64,000 nt of DNA from contig NZ_KB894094.1 in NCBI RefSeq assembly GCF_000374305.1, positions 124,001 through 188,000 of the forward strand, written 5' to 3'. The first letter of the stretch is position 1; each line of letters begins with the position of its first letter. Source of the stretch: Actinomadura flavalba DSM 45200. GTDB lineage: Bacteria > Actinomycetota > Actinomycetes > Streptosporangiales > Streptosporangiaceae. The notes under the pieces are model-generated. The model was not told the DNA's origin. It searched no databases and was given only the letters and a program-made list of their open reading frames with translations. Below, in pieces: positions 18,019-26,270 of this stretch. The position numbers were made by a program, and so were the translations under genes.

Positions 18019-18714
18019 TCACGCGCGATGGGCGCGCGCCACCAGCGAAACGCCCGGGAGATGACGCACCGGCAAATACCGTTCGGCGGCGACGACCAGC
18101 GACAGCGCCGCGTTCACCGGACGCGGCAGCGCGGTCAGGTCGCTGCCCTCCGACGACCTGCGCCGCCGCGCCGCGACCGGCCGCAGCAGCACGTTCCAGC
18201 TCCACATCTCCTCGACGGCGAGGCCGCCCTTCTCCAGCACGGCGTGCAGGCCCTCGCGGTCGTAGCGGCGGACGTGCCCGACCGCCTCGTCGTGCGCGGA
18301 CCACAGCGCCATGTCGCACGGGACGGCGACCAGCGCGGGCGCGCCCGGCCGCAGCACCCGCGCGATCTCCTCGGCGGCGAGGTGGTCCTGCTCGACGTGT
18401 TCGAGGACGTCGAACGCGACGACGAGATCGACGGTGCCGCTCGCGAACGGCAGCTCGCAGACGTCGGCGCGGACGGCGTCGAGCCCGCGTTCGCGGGCCA
18501 GCCCGACCGCCTCGGCGGAGAAGTCGACGGCGGTGGCGTCCCAGCCGTGCGCGCACAGCACGCGCGTGTTGCCGCCCCCGGCGGCGCCGAGGTCGAGCGC
18601 GCGGCCGGGTTCACCGCAGTCGCGCAATTGCCGGGCCAGCAGGCGCCGCCGCTCGCGGTACCACCAATGGCGGTCTTCCAGCCGGGCGAGTTTCCGGATC
18701 TCCGTTGCCTCCAT
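18019..18714 (-). CDS. Class I SAM-dependent methyltransferase
   Basis: A 231-residue Rossmann methyltransferase: RALDLGAAGGGNTRVL is motif I (residues ~40-55), DATAVDFSAEAV motif II, LVVAFDVLEHVEQD motif IV with the Glu-His typical of the UbiE/sugar-methyltransferase group, and HWWYRERRRLL at the N-terminus, common in enzymes of surface-polysaccharide loci. The ATG at 18714 has GGAGGT 5 bases upstream; an earlier Met at 18729 does not. First gene of the operon with the GT2-GtrA gene. Substrate unknown, likely a lipid-linked sugar or polyprenyl intermediate. Confidence 0.85.
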   Translation of the reverse strand: MEATEIRKLARLEDRHWWYRERRRLLARQLRDCGEPGRALDLGAAGGGNTRVLCAHGWDATAVDFSAEAVGLARERGLDAVRADVCELPFASGTVDLVVAFDVLEHVEQDHLAAEEIARVLRPGAPALVAVPCDMALWSAHDEAVGHVRRYDREGLHAVLEKGGLAVEEMWSWNVLLRPVAARRRRSSEGSDLTALPRPVNAALSLVVAAERYLPVRHLPGVSLVARAHRA

Positions 18715-18877
18715 CGGCCACCTCCGCACGCTATCGTGCTATTCCGCGCGACGATCCGCCCGCCGAAAAACCGGACCTGACCAGTTCTTGAGGAAATCGT
18801 GGCGCGTTGACGGATGTCATTTTCCGGCCTTCCGGCCATTCCACCGATACGCCTTTCCAACCCGTGGGGGTTCCGTC

Positions 18878-20392
18878 ATGGCGACGATCATCGATCCGGC
18901 GCTCGCGCCGCCGGTCACCGTCCATCCGCCCGTTCCGGACGATCCGCCGCGCCCGGCGCGCGGCCCGGCCGCCGCGACGTGGGCCGTCCTGCTCGGCTGC
19001 GCCGCGCTCGGCGGGGCCGTCGCGTTCCTCGGCCTCTTCACGCGGCCGACGTCCGACGACTACCGGCTCTCGAACTGGGCGCGCGACCACGGCCCGCTCG
19101 GGGCGGCGCGCGTCTTCTACGAGGACGTCACCGGCCGCGTCGGCAACGGGATCGTGCACGGGTTCGCGTACCTCGTGCCCGGGGTGTCGCTCAAGCTCGC
19201 CGGGGCGGTCACGTTCGCGGCGACCGCGCTGGCGGTGGCCTGCCTCGCGCACGGCCTGGCGGGGCGGCTCACGGCCCGGCCGCCGCTCCCGTTCGCCGCG
19301 CTGGCGGGCCTGTCCGCCGCGACGGTCGCGCTGCTGGCCCAGCCCCGCACCTACCAGACGCTGTTCTGGGCCACGGGCGCGCTCACGCACGTGCTGCCGC
19401 TGCTCCTGCTGTGCGCGCTGGCGGCGTTCGCCGTCCGCGCCCGGACGCGCCGCGCCCGCGTCGCCGCCGCCGTGCTCGCCCTCCCCGCCGGGACGTTCCT
19501 CGGCACGTGCAACGAGCCGATCGTGTTCGCGGGCGGGGTCCTCGGCGGCCTGTGCCTGCTGACGCACCTGCTGTTCGCGCGGCGCTTCACCTACGCGGCG
19601 GCGGGCGCGGCGGCGCTGCTGGCGGGGCTGACAGCCGGGGCGCTGATCGTCCTGACGTCACCGGGACACGCGCAGACGATCGCGCACCGCACGGACGGCG
19701 AGGCGCTGATCTCCGCCGGGATCGCCCGCGACACCCTGAACGCCTGGGGCCACGTCCTGGAGGGGACGGTGACCAACGCGGCGCTGCTGGGCGCCCTGGC
19801 GGCCGGGGCGCTCGGCGCCCTGCTCCTCGGCCCCGCCCGGCTCGCCGCGCTGGCCGGGCCGGCCCGCCGCCCGGCGCGGCTGGCGTGGGCGCTGGCGCTG
19901 CCCGCGCTGACCGTCGTCCTGACGGCGCTGCCGGTCATGTGGGCGCTGCGCGTCGGGTGGGGTGAGCTGGGCCAGCACATCGCCCGGGGCTGGTTCACCG
20001 TCACGTTCCTGGCGGTCCTCGCCGCGACCGCCTACGGGTTCGCGCTCGGCGCGGCCCTGGCGCACCTGACGCGCCGCCGCCGCGTCGCCGCCTCGGCCCT
20101 GGCCGTGGTGTGCGCGGCGACGGCCCTGGTCACCTGCGGCTTCCTCGCCGAGCACCTGCGCGTCCTGGGCCGCGCCATGGTCACCCGGTCGGTCGCGTGG
20201 GACGCCCAGAACGCCGACGTCCTCCGGCAGCGGGCGGCGGGCGCCACCACCGTCACGGCCCGGCGCCTGCGCATCGCGGGCCTGGCCGAGCCGTTCTCGC
20301 CGGTCCGCGTCCCGGCCGAGGACTGGGTGGCCCACACGATGGCCGAGTACTACCGCGTCGACCGGGTCGTCCCGGTTCCGGCGAGCCCCTGA
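18878..20392 (+). CDS. Multipass membrane protein, DUF6056/GT-C-like
   Basis: A 504-residue protein with a proline-rich cytoplasmic N-terminus, about 10-12 hydrophobic helices and a short soluble C-terminal part (EDWVAHTMAEYYRVDRV). After the first helix it has RPTSDDYRLSNWARDHG and a YEDVTGRVGNGIVHGF segment. An Asp-Asp-Tyr in the first outer loop plus a Tyr/Trp-x-Gly-Arg loop is the pattern of DUF6056 and GT-C glycosyltransferase-like proteins. It is divergent from the methyltransferase/GT2-GtrA operon (163 bp between), so a shared role in adding sugars to a cell-envelope lipid or polymer is likely. The ATG at 18878 follows GTGGGGG. Confidence 0.7.
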   Translation: MATIIDPALAPPVTVHPPVPDDPPRPARGPAAATWAVLLGCAALGGAVAFLGLFTRPTSDDYRLSNWARDHGPLGAARVFYEDVTGRVGNGIVHGFAYLVPGVSLKLAGAVTFAATALAVACLAHGLAGRLTARPPLPFAALAGLSAATVALLAQPRTYQTLFWATGALTHVLPLLLLCALAAFAVRARTRRARVAAAVLALPAGTFLGTCNEPIVFAGGVLGGLCLLTHLLFARRFTYAAAGAAALLAGLTAGALIVLTSPGHAQTIAHRTDGEALISAGIARDTLNAWGHVLEGTVTNAALLGALAAGALGALLLGPARLAALAGPARRPARLAWALALPALTVVLTALPVMWALRVGWGELGQHIARGWFTVTFLAVLAATAYGFALGAALAHLTRRRRVAASALAVVCAATALVTCGFLAEHLRVLGRAMVTRSVAWDAQNADVLRQRAAGATTVTARRLRIAGLAEPFSPVRVPAEDWVAHTMAEYYRVDRVVPVPASP

Positions 20393-20400
20393 GACGAAAC

Positions 20401-20429
20401 GGCCGGGCCGTCCAGCGGACGGCCCGGCC
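20401..20429. terminator. Bidirectional hairpin terminator
   Basis: Perfect 13-bp arms GGCCGGGCCGTCC and GGACGGCCCGGCC with a 3-base loop, lying between the convergent ends of the membrane-protein gene (20392) and the tRNA (20435). No long U-run follows, which is usual in high-GC actinomycetes. Confidence 0.8.
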
Positions 20430-20434
20430 ACCCG

Positions 20435-20508
20435 TAGGGCGGGTGGGACTTGAACCCACGACGGGCGGATTATGAGTCCGCTGCTCTGACCGGCTGAGCT
20501 ACCGCCCC
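20435..20508 (-). tRNA. tRNA with CAT anticodon (elongator Met, or Ile2)
   Basis: Read leftward, a full cloverleaf of 74 nt without encoded CCA: acceptor GGGGCGG paired with CCGCCCT, D arm AGCTCAG...AGAGCA, anticodon stem GCGGA/TCCGC around CTCATAA (anticodon CAT), variable CCGTC, and T arm GTGGG-TTCAAGT-CCCAC. The first acceptor pair is G1-U72 with A73. It is not an initiator, since those lack pairing at 1-72 and carry three G-C pairs in the anticodon stem. Elongator Met is preferred, but a lysidine-modified Ile2 tRNA shares this anticodon and cannot be excluded by eye. Confidence 0.92.
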
Positions 20509-20746
20509 GTGATCCCCGTGTCGCGCCGAGTCTAAGAGATCGACGAGCGGAAACGCCATCCGGTAACGCCCCGGCGACGCCGTCCCGCGACACGTTCGGC
20601 GGCACCCCGATCAAATCGCCCCCCGCCCTTTCCCGCGAACGCCTCCCGGGGAAAGTTGTCACCCGGGTTATCAGTCGCGAGAGCGAAGTTGTGTCATCCC
20701 TGAGCGTGAGTGACGCAGGCCACGCGGGGTCGGTAAGGTCCGGCGT

Positions 20747-21454
20747 ATGTCCAGACGAGTAGTCCGTTTTGTTGCTGTTGTTCCCGCACTGTTCGCTCTC
20801 GTGTTCGCCGGGGCGTGCAAGGGCGGAGACGACGGGGACGGCGGCAAGCGCGCCGGCGGGCCGGACGCGACGGCCACGCTCCGGCAGTCCGCCCAGGCGA
20901 TGGGAGCGGTCCAGAGCGTCGCGCTCGCGCTCAGCACCGAGGACAAGCCGCAGATCCCGGTGCGCGGCGGCGACATCAAGCTGCTCAAGAGCGGCGACGC
21001 CGAGGGCACGATCCAGCTCGCGCAGGCCGGGCAGACCGTGGAGATGAACCTCGTCGCGCTCGGCGACGCCTTCTACATCAAGGCCGTGACGGGCGGGTGG
21101 CGCAAGCTGCCCAAGGCGATGGCCGCGACGATGTACGACCCGTCCGCCGTCCTCGACCCGCAGCGCGGGATCTCCAAGCTGCTGACGTCCGTCAGCGGGG
21201 CGAAGACCGAGGCGACCGAGGAGGTCGCCGGAAAGGACGCCCACCGCATCGCGGTCACGCTGCCGCGCGAGGCGCTCGGCGACCTCGTCCCCGGCATCAA
21301 CCAGGACGTCCCCGGCAAGGTCTGGGTGAGCGCCGCCGACCACCGCCTGCTGCGCGTGCGCGGCGACCTGCCCGCCGAGGGCGGCGGCAAGGCGTCGGTG
21401 ACGATCGACTTCACCGAGTTCGACAAGCCCTACCAGATCGCGGCGCCCGCGTGA
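20747..21454 (+). CDS. lprG: LppX/LprAFG-family lipoprotein (LprG-like)
   Basis: A 235-residue exported lipoprotein: basic N-terminus SRRVVRF, hydrophobic stretch, and lipobox Ala-Gly-Ala-Cys24. The mature domain has the family pattern ATLRQSAQAMGAVQSVALALSTE, AFYIKAVTGGWRKLP and VWVSAADHRLLRVRGDLP. LprG of M. tuberculosis binds triacylated lipids and lipoarabinomannan and hands them toward the surface. The stop overlaps the start of the MFS gene by GTGA, reproducing the conserved lprG-P55 pair. Confidence 0.87.
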   Translation: MSRRVVRFVAVVPALFALVFAGACKGGDDGDGGKRAGGPDATATLRQSAQAMGAVQSVALALSTEDKPQIPVRGGDIKLLKSGDAEGTIQLAQAGQTVEMNLVALGDAFYIKAVTGGWRKLPKAMAATMYDPSAVLDPQRGISKLLTSVSGAKTEATEEVAGKDAHRIAVTLPREALGDLVPGINQDVPGKVWVSAADHRLLRVRGDLPAEGGGKASVTIDFTEFDKPYQIAAPA

Positions 21455-22974
21455 CGGGGCGGCGCCGCGTCGCGGTCGGCGTCGGCGGTGCCGTCGTTCT
21501 GCTGGCGGCGCTGGACGCCTACGTCGTCACGACGATCCTCGTGACGATCGTCGGCGACCTCGGCATCCCGGTGAACCGGCTGGAGCGCATCACGCCGGTC
21601 ATCACCGGGTTCCTGCTCGGCTACGTCGCGGCGATGCCGCTGCTCGGCCGGCTGTCGGACCGGTTCGGCCGCCGCTCGGTGATCCAGCTCTGCCTGGTCG
21701 TGTTCGCGGCCGGGTCGCTGGTCACCGCGCTCGCCGACTCACTCGTGCCGCTGACGGCCGGGCGCGTGCTCCAGGGCATGGCGGGCGGCGCGCTGCTCCC
21801 GGTGACGATGGCGCTGGCCGCCGACCTCTTCGACGAGCGCCGCCGCCCCGTCGTCCTCGGCGCGATCGGGTCCGCGCAAGAGCTGGGCAGCGCCCTCGGC
21901 CCGCTGTACGGGGCGGCGCTGGCGACGGCGTTCGACTGGCGGGCGATCTTCTGGGTGAACCTCCCGCTGACGGCGGCGGCGATGGCCGCCGTCCACGTCG
22001 CCGTCCCGGCCGGGCGTCCCGAGGGCGACCGGCCCCGGATCGACGTCGTCGGCGGGCTGCTGCTGGCCCTCGGGCTCGGGCTGCTCGTCGTCGCCGTCTA
22101 CAACCCCGAGCCGCAGGAGTCCGCGCTGCCGTCGTGGGGCCTGCCGGTGATCGGCGCGGGCGTCGCGGTGCTGGCGCTGTTCGTCGTCTGGGAGGTGAAG
22201 GCCCGCACCAAGCTGTTCGATCTCGCCGGTGCGCGGCGCGGCCCGCTGTTCGCGACGCTCGGCGTGAGCTTCCTGTCCGGGGCGGCGCTGATCGTGACGC
22301 TCGTGGACGTCCAGCTCGTCGCCCAGACGCTGCTGGGCAAGGACGCCCTGGGCGGCGCGCTGCTGCTGGCGTGGTTCCTCGGGGCGCTGCTCGTCGCGGC
22401 CGTCCTCGGCGGCCTGCTCGCGGCGCGGTTCGGCGAGCGGTGGCCGCTGGTGGCGGGGATGGCGATCGCGGCCGGCGGCTACGCGCTGATCGCGACGTGG
22501 CCCGCCGACATGGCCGCCGCGACCTACGGGCCGCTCCCCCGCATGGACGCCGACCTGGTCGTCACCGGCCTGGGCCTCGGCCTGGTGATCGCGCCGGTGT
22601 CGTCGGCGGTGCTGCGGGTCGTCCCGGCGGCGCAGTTCGGGATCGCGTCGGCGATGGTCGTCGTCGCGCGGATGATGGGGATGCTGCTGGGCATCGCGGC
22701 GCTGTCGGCGTGGGGGTTCCACCGCTTCCACGCGCTCACCGCCGACCTCCAGCCCCCGCTGCCGTTCCTCATGCCGGACGCCGAGTTCAAGATCGCCATG
22801 GCGCGGTATACCGACGCCGTCCAGGACGCGCTGCGCACCGAGTACCAGGAGATCTTCTGGATCACGGCCGCGCTGTGCGCACTGGGCGCCCTGCTGGCCC
22901 TCGGCACCGCCGCACGTCCCGTGCGCACCCCCGTCGCCGAGCCGTCACCGGAACGACTCTTGACAGACAGGTAA
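21451..22974 (+). CDS. MFS transporter, P55-like (partner of LprG)
   Basis: A 507-residue, ~14-helix major facilitator: LDAYVVTTILVTIVGDLG in helix 1, MPLLGRLSDRFGRRSVIQL as motif A, and SAQELGSALGPLYGAALATAFDWRAIFWVNLPL as the motif-C region. GTG at 21451 overlaps the LprG stop, so the pair is translationally coupled. In mycobacteria P55 and LprG together export triacylglycerol and affect drug efflux and cell-wall permeability; the same operon order supports the same role here. The loop around residues 345-365 (DMAAATYGPLPRMDADL) is a large extracytoplasmic insertion between late helices. Confidence 0.88.
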   Translation: MTGRRRVAVGVGGAVVLLAALDAYVVTTILVTIVGDLGIPVNRLERITPVITGFLLGYVAAMPLLGRLSDRFGRRSVIQLCLVVFAAGSLVTALADSLVPLTAGRVLQGMAGGALLPVTMALAADLFDERRRPVVLGAIGSAQELGSALGPLYGAALATAFDWRAIFWVNLPLTAAAMAAVHVAVPAGRPEGDRPRIDVVGGLLLALGLGLLVVAVYNPEPQESALPSWGLPVIGAGVAVLALFVVWEVKARTKLFDLAGARRGPLFATLGVSFLSGAALIVTLVDVQLVAQTLLGKDALGGALLLAWFLGALLVAAVLGGLLAARFGERWPLVAGMAIAAGGYALIATWPADMAAATYGPLPRMDADLVVTGLGLGLVIAPVSSAVLRVVPAAQFGIASAMVVVARMMGMLLGIAALSAWGFHRFHALTADLQPPLPFLMPDAEFKIAMARYTDAVQDALRTEYQEIFWITAALCALGALLALGTAARPVRTPVAEPSPERLLTDR

Positions 22975-22985
22975 CACGAGCCGCA

Positions 22986-22998
22986 GGCTGTCACAGCC
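22986..22998. promoter_or_regulatory. Short palindrome upstream of the esterase gene
   Basis: GGCTGT-C-ACAGCC, a perfect 13-base palindrome 12 bp after the MFS stop and just before a second repeat at 23001. Possibly part of the same control region; function not known. Confidence 0.35.
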
Positions 22999-23000
22999 GA

Positions 23001-23018
23001 ACTGACCCCCGGGTCAGT
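23001..23018. promoter_or_regulatory. Inverted repeat, TetR-type operator candidate
   Basis: ACTGACCC-CC-GGGTCAGT, 8-bp perfect arms around CC, ending 30 bp before the esterase ATG at 23049. TGACC/GGTCA arms are typical of TetR-family operators; no regulator gene is adjacent. Confidence 0.5.
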
Positions 23019-23048
23019 CAAGGGCCGTGTCAGCACGAGGAGGCACCG

Positions 23049-24020
23049 ATGGAGCCGCTCATCGAGGAAAGGCCCGGGACGACCGTCCGCGCGCGCCTGA
23101 CCGCGCGCGGGCTGAAGCTCACCGTCGCGCCCGTGCTGGCGTTCTGGCCGTTCGGCCCGCGCGGCCTGCGGCCCGCCGCCGCGATCGACCTGGCCGCCCC
23201 GGTCGCACTGCCGACGCCGCGCTGGGCGCGGGTCGAGCCGGTCCGGTTCGACGGGTTCCGCGCCGAATGGGTGCGCGGCCCGCGCACCGACGACGACCGC
23301 ACCGTCCTGTACTTCCACGGCGGCGGGTTCTTCTGCTGCGGGCTGCGGACGCACCGCCGCATGGTCGCGCGCATCTCGGCGTCGTCGGGAGCGCCGGTGC
23401 TGTCGGTCGGCTACCGGCAGCTCCCGGCCGCGCCGCTGGCGGCCTCGGTCTCCGACTGCGTGACCGCCTACCGCTGGCTGCTGGACAACGGCACCGACCC
23501 GGCGAAGATCGTCGTCGCGGGCGACTCGGCGGGCGGCTTCCTGACGTTCGCCGCGACGCTCCAGGCGCTGCGCGAGGAACTGCCGTCCCCGGCGGCGCTC
23601 GTCGCGATGGCCCCGCTCACCGACCTCGACCACACCGCCAAGCTCGCGCACGCCAACGCCCGGCTGGACGCCTACCTGCCCGCCCGCCGGGTGGAGCGGC
23701 TGGCGAACCTGCTCACCGAGGGCGCGGTGCCGCTCGACCCGTCGATCTCGCCGGTGAACGCCGACCTGTCGGGCCTGCCGCCGACGCTGATCCAGGTCGG
23801 CTCGACCGAGATGCTGCTGCCGGACTCGGAGCTGATGGCCGAGCGCCTGTCGGCCGCCGGCGTCCCGTGCCGCCTCCAGCTCTGGGACGGCCAGGTGCAC
23901 GTGTTCCAGGTCTTCGCCGACCTCGTCCCCGAGGGCCTGGCCGCGTTGCACGAGGTGGGCGCCTTCATCCGCGAGCACACCGCGCACAACGCGCGCCGTT
24001 CCCACCGCCTCGCCGCGTGA
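23049..24020 (+). CDS. Alpha/beta hydrolase, hormone-sensitive-lipase (HSL) type esterase
   Basis: A 323-residue serine esterase with the HSL/family-IV hallmarks: YFHGGGFFCCG oxyanion motif near residues 92-102, nucleophile Ser160 in VVAGDSAGGFL, catalytic Asp/Glu in TEMLLPDSELMAE and His in WDGQVHVFQVF. It probably hydrolyses short- or medium-chain acyl esters in the cytoplasm. GAGGAGGCACCG precedes the ATG at 23049. It lies between an LprG-P55 pair and a WS/DGAT gene, so a role in acylglycerol or wax turnover is reasonable inference. Two inverted repeats mark its own control region. Confidence 0.9.
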   Translation: MEPLIEERPGTTVRARLTARGLKLTVAPVLAFWPFGPRGLRPAAAIDLAAPVALPTPRWARVEPVRFDGFRAEWVRGPRTDDDRTVLYFHGGGFFCCGLRTHRRMVARISASSGAPVLSVGYRQLPAAPLAASVSDCVTAYRWLLDNGTDPAKIVVAGDSAGGFLTFAATLQALREELPSPAALVAMAPLTDLDHTAKLAHANARLDAYLPARRVERLANLLTEGAVPLDPSISPVNADLSGLPPTLIQVGSTEMLLPDSELMAERLSAAGVPCRLQLWDGQVHVFQVFADLVPEGLAALHEVGAFIREHTAHNARRSHRLAA

Positions 24021-24168
24021 ATTGCCCTTTTTGACATAAAGTCCGATTGGACCTCCGGCCTGGGGGAAGGGCTCACTTATCCTGGGGGGACGCCGAGGTC
24101 ACCCCGGGTACCGGCCGTGGCGGCGCCGAGCGCCGTGGAGTCCGCCGTCGTGGCCGCGCACTCCCCCG

Positions 24169-25581
24169 ATGACCCGCGGCAGAGAGACGGTGAGGCCGTT
24201 GCATCGGATGAGCGGACTGGACGCCAGCTTCTATCTCCTCGAAGACGAGAACACGCCCCTGCACGTCGCGCTCGTCGTCGTGTTCGAGGGCCCCGCCCCG
24301 TCGTACGGCGACCTGATCCGGCATACCGTCGACAAACTCCCCGGATTCCCCCGCTACCGGCAGCGGGTCCGGTCGGTGCCGCTGCACCTCGGCCGCCCCG
24401 TGTGGACCGACGACCCGCACTTCCAGATCCTCTACCACGTCCGGCACACGGCCCTGCCCGCGCCGGGCAGCGACGACCAGCTCCGCAACCTCGCCGGGCG
24501 CATCCTCGGCCACCGCCTCGACCCGGCCAAACCGCTGTGGGAGATGTGGCTCGTCGAGGGGCTGACCGACGGCCGCTGGGCGCTGATCGCCAAGACCCAC
24601 CACTGCATGGTCGACGGCGTCGCCGGCATGGACCTGGCGACCGCCATGTTCGACCTGACCCCCGAGTACGAGCCGCCCGGCGAGCCCCGCGCGTGGGAGC
24701 CGGAGAAGCCGCCGTCGTCGCTGGCGCTGCTCGCCGACAGCGCGCAGCGCGGCGTCGCCCGTCCGCTCGGGCAGCTCCGCGACATCGCGCGCGGCACCGG
24801 CGCCGTCCGGCGGGCCCGCGAGATCGGCGCGTTCGCGCGCGGCGTCGCGGGCGCGAGCGGCAACCTCGGCACCCGCGCCGCGGCCTCGCTCAACGGACCC
24901 ATCGGCCCGCACCGGCGGTGGACGTGGCAGAGCATGTCGCTGGACGAGGTCCGCGAGGTCCGCAAGGCGTTCGGCGGGACGGTCAACGACGTCGTCCTGA
25001 CGTCGGTCGCCGCCGGGTTCGGCGACCTGCTGAACGCGCGCGGCGAGCTGCGGCCCGAGACGATCGTGCGGTCGCTCGTGCCGGTGTCGATGCGCGAGGC
25101 CAACGAGCGCGGGCAGCTCAACAACCGCGTCGCGGCGATGCTGGTGAACCTGCCCGCCGGGGAGGCCGACCCGCTGGAGCGACTGCGGGTCGTCCGCGAA
25201 CGGGTGGACGAGGCCAAACGCGGCAATCAGGTCGCCGGGGCCTACGGCGTCACCCAGCTCACCGACTCCTCGGTGGCGCCCGCGCTGCTGTCGCTGGGCG
25301 CGTCGTTCCCGCTGCGGTTCCGCCAGGACCTGGTGCAGACGGTGACGACGAACGTCCCCGGTCCCGACTTCCCCCTGTACGTCATGGGGCGGCGGGCGCT
25401 GGAGATGCACCCGTACGTGCCGCTGGCGGCGGGCGTCCGCGTGGGCACGGCGATCGTGTCGTACTGCGGCACGCTGTACTTCGGCCTGTCGGGCGACTTC
25501 GACGCGATGCCCGATCTGGAGACGCTCGGCAAGGGCGTCCAGTCCGGGTTCGGCGAGCTGCTCGCGCTGGCGCGGGGCTGA
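24169..25581 (+). CDS. Wax ester synthase / diacylglycerol acyltransferase (WS/DGAT)
   Basis: An O-acyltransferase of up to 470 residues that makes triacylglycerol or wax esters from acyl-CoA. RMSGLDASFYLLEDENTPLHVA is the family N-terminus; the catalytic motif is His144-His145 to Asp149 (THHCMVDGVAG); GGTVNDVVLTSVAAGF and TTNVPGP are the conserved C-terminal-domain motifs. Start is uncertain: ATG at 24169 as listed, TTG at 24199 behind GGTGAGG, or ATG at 24208; alignment with family N-termini favours 24199. A TTGACA at 24031-24036 is visible upstream, but no convincing -10. A strong hairpin follows the stop. Confidence 0.9.
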   Translation: MTRGRETVRPLHRMSGLDASFYLLEDENTPLHVALVVVFEGPAPSYGDLIRHTVDKLPGFPRYRQRVRSVPLHLGRPVWTDDPHFQILYHVRHTALPAPGSDDQLRNLAGRILGHRLDPAKPLWEMWLVEGLTDGRWALIAKTHHCMVDGVAGMDLATAMFDLTPEYEPPGEPRAWEPEKPPSSLALLADSAQRGVARPLGQLRDIARGTGAVRRAREIGAFARGVAGASGNLGTRAAASLNGPIGPHRRWTWQSMSLDEVREVRKAFGGTVNDVVLTSVAAGFGDLLNARGELRPETIVRSLVPVSMREANERGQLNNRVAAMLVNLPAGEADPLERLRVVRERVDEAKRGNQVAGAYGVTQLTDSSVAPALLSLGASFPLRFRQDLVQTVTTNVPGPDFPLYVMGRRALEMHPYVPLAAGVRVGTAIVSYCGTLYFGLSGDFDAMPDLETLGKGVQSGFGELLALARG

Positions 25582-25591
25582 CGGCGCGCCC

Positions 25592-25623
25592 CGGGGACCG
25601 GACGGGCTTCCGTCCGGTCCCCG
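25592..25623 (+). terminator. Hairpin terminator after the WS/DGAT gene
   Basis: 14-bp arms CGGGGACCGGACGG and CCGTCCGGTCCCCG with loop GCTT, starting 10 bp after the stop. No U-run. Confidence 0.8.
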
Positions 25624-25682
25624 CGCCGGTGCATACTCCCGGCAGAACGGGCAACACTCCTCCGCGTCGGGAGGTGGACGCG

Positions 25683-26270
25683 ATGCGCGGATACCGGCGC
25701 CCGTGGCGGGCGCGGCTGGGGCTGTACCGGTCGCCGCTGCGCCGTCCGGTCGACCGCGTCCAGCGGCGCTGCGCGGCCGCGCTGCTGGCGCTCGCGCTCG
25801 TCGTCGCGCTGCCGCTGGCGTCCCTGCTGGCCGCGCGCGCGTACGCGACGGGCAAGCGGGCCGAGGCCGCCGAGCGGGCGGCCCGCACGCTGGTGCTCGC
25901 GACGGCCGTGGACGCGGGCGCCACGCACGCCGTCAGCGAGCGGTACTACCACGCGTCGGTGAAGGCGATCTGGCCGGTGCCCGGCGGCGCGGTCCGCGAG
26001 GGCACGCTGCCCGCGTGGAAGGACGCCGGCATCGGCGACACGCACCCGATCTGGGTGGACGAGCACGGCGCCCCGGCCGTCAAGCCCCGCCCGCACAGCC
26101 GCTCGGTCTCCGACGCCGGCTACGCCGCCTCGGCCGCCCTGCTCGCCGTGGCGTTCCCCGCCGGGCTGGCCTACTGGCTGCTGCGCCGCCGCTGCGACCG
26201 CCGCCGCGCCGCCCTCTGGGACGCCGCCTGGTCCCGCCTGGACTCCGACGCGGGCACCAGCACGCCCTAG
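25683..26270 (+). CDS. Rv1733c-family two-helix membrane protein
   Basis: A 195-residue protein with a basic N-terminus (RPWRARLGLYRSPLRRPVDRVQRR), a membrane helix (AALLALALVVALPLASLLAARAY), an extracytoplasmic domain of ~90 residues, a second helix (AALLAVAFPAGLAYWLL) and a basic C-terminal tail. This is the Rv1733c layout; the M. tuberculosis founder is a DosR-regulon membrane antigen of unknown function. ATG at 25683 follows GGGAGGTGGACGCG. Its TAG overlaps the TAG of the convergent ATPase gene in the shared palindrome CTAG (26267-26270). Confidence 0.85.
   Translation: MRGYRRPWRARLGLYRSPLRRPVDRVQRRCAAALLALALVVALPLASLLAARAYATGKRAEAAERAARTLVLATAVDAGATHAVSERYYHASVKAIWPVPGGAVREGTLPAWKDAGIGDTHPIWVDEHGAPAVKPRPHSRSVSDAGYAASAALLAVAFPAGLAYWLLRRRCDRRRAALWDAAWSRLDSDAGTSTP

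Noticed and set aside
24031..24059. Sigma-70 promoter from the TTGACA before the WS/DGAT gene
   Set aside because: No acceptable -10 hexamer at 16-19 bases; the match may be chance.
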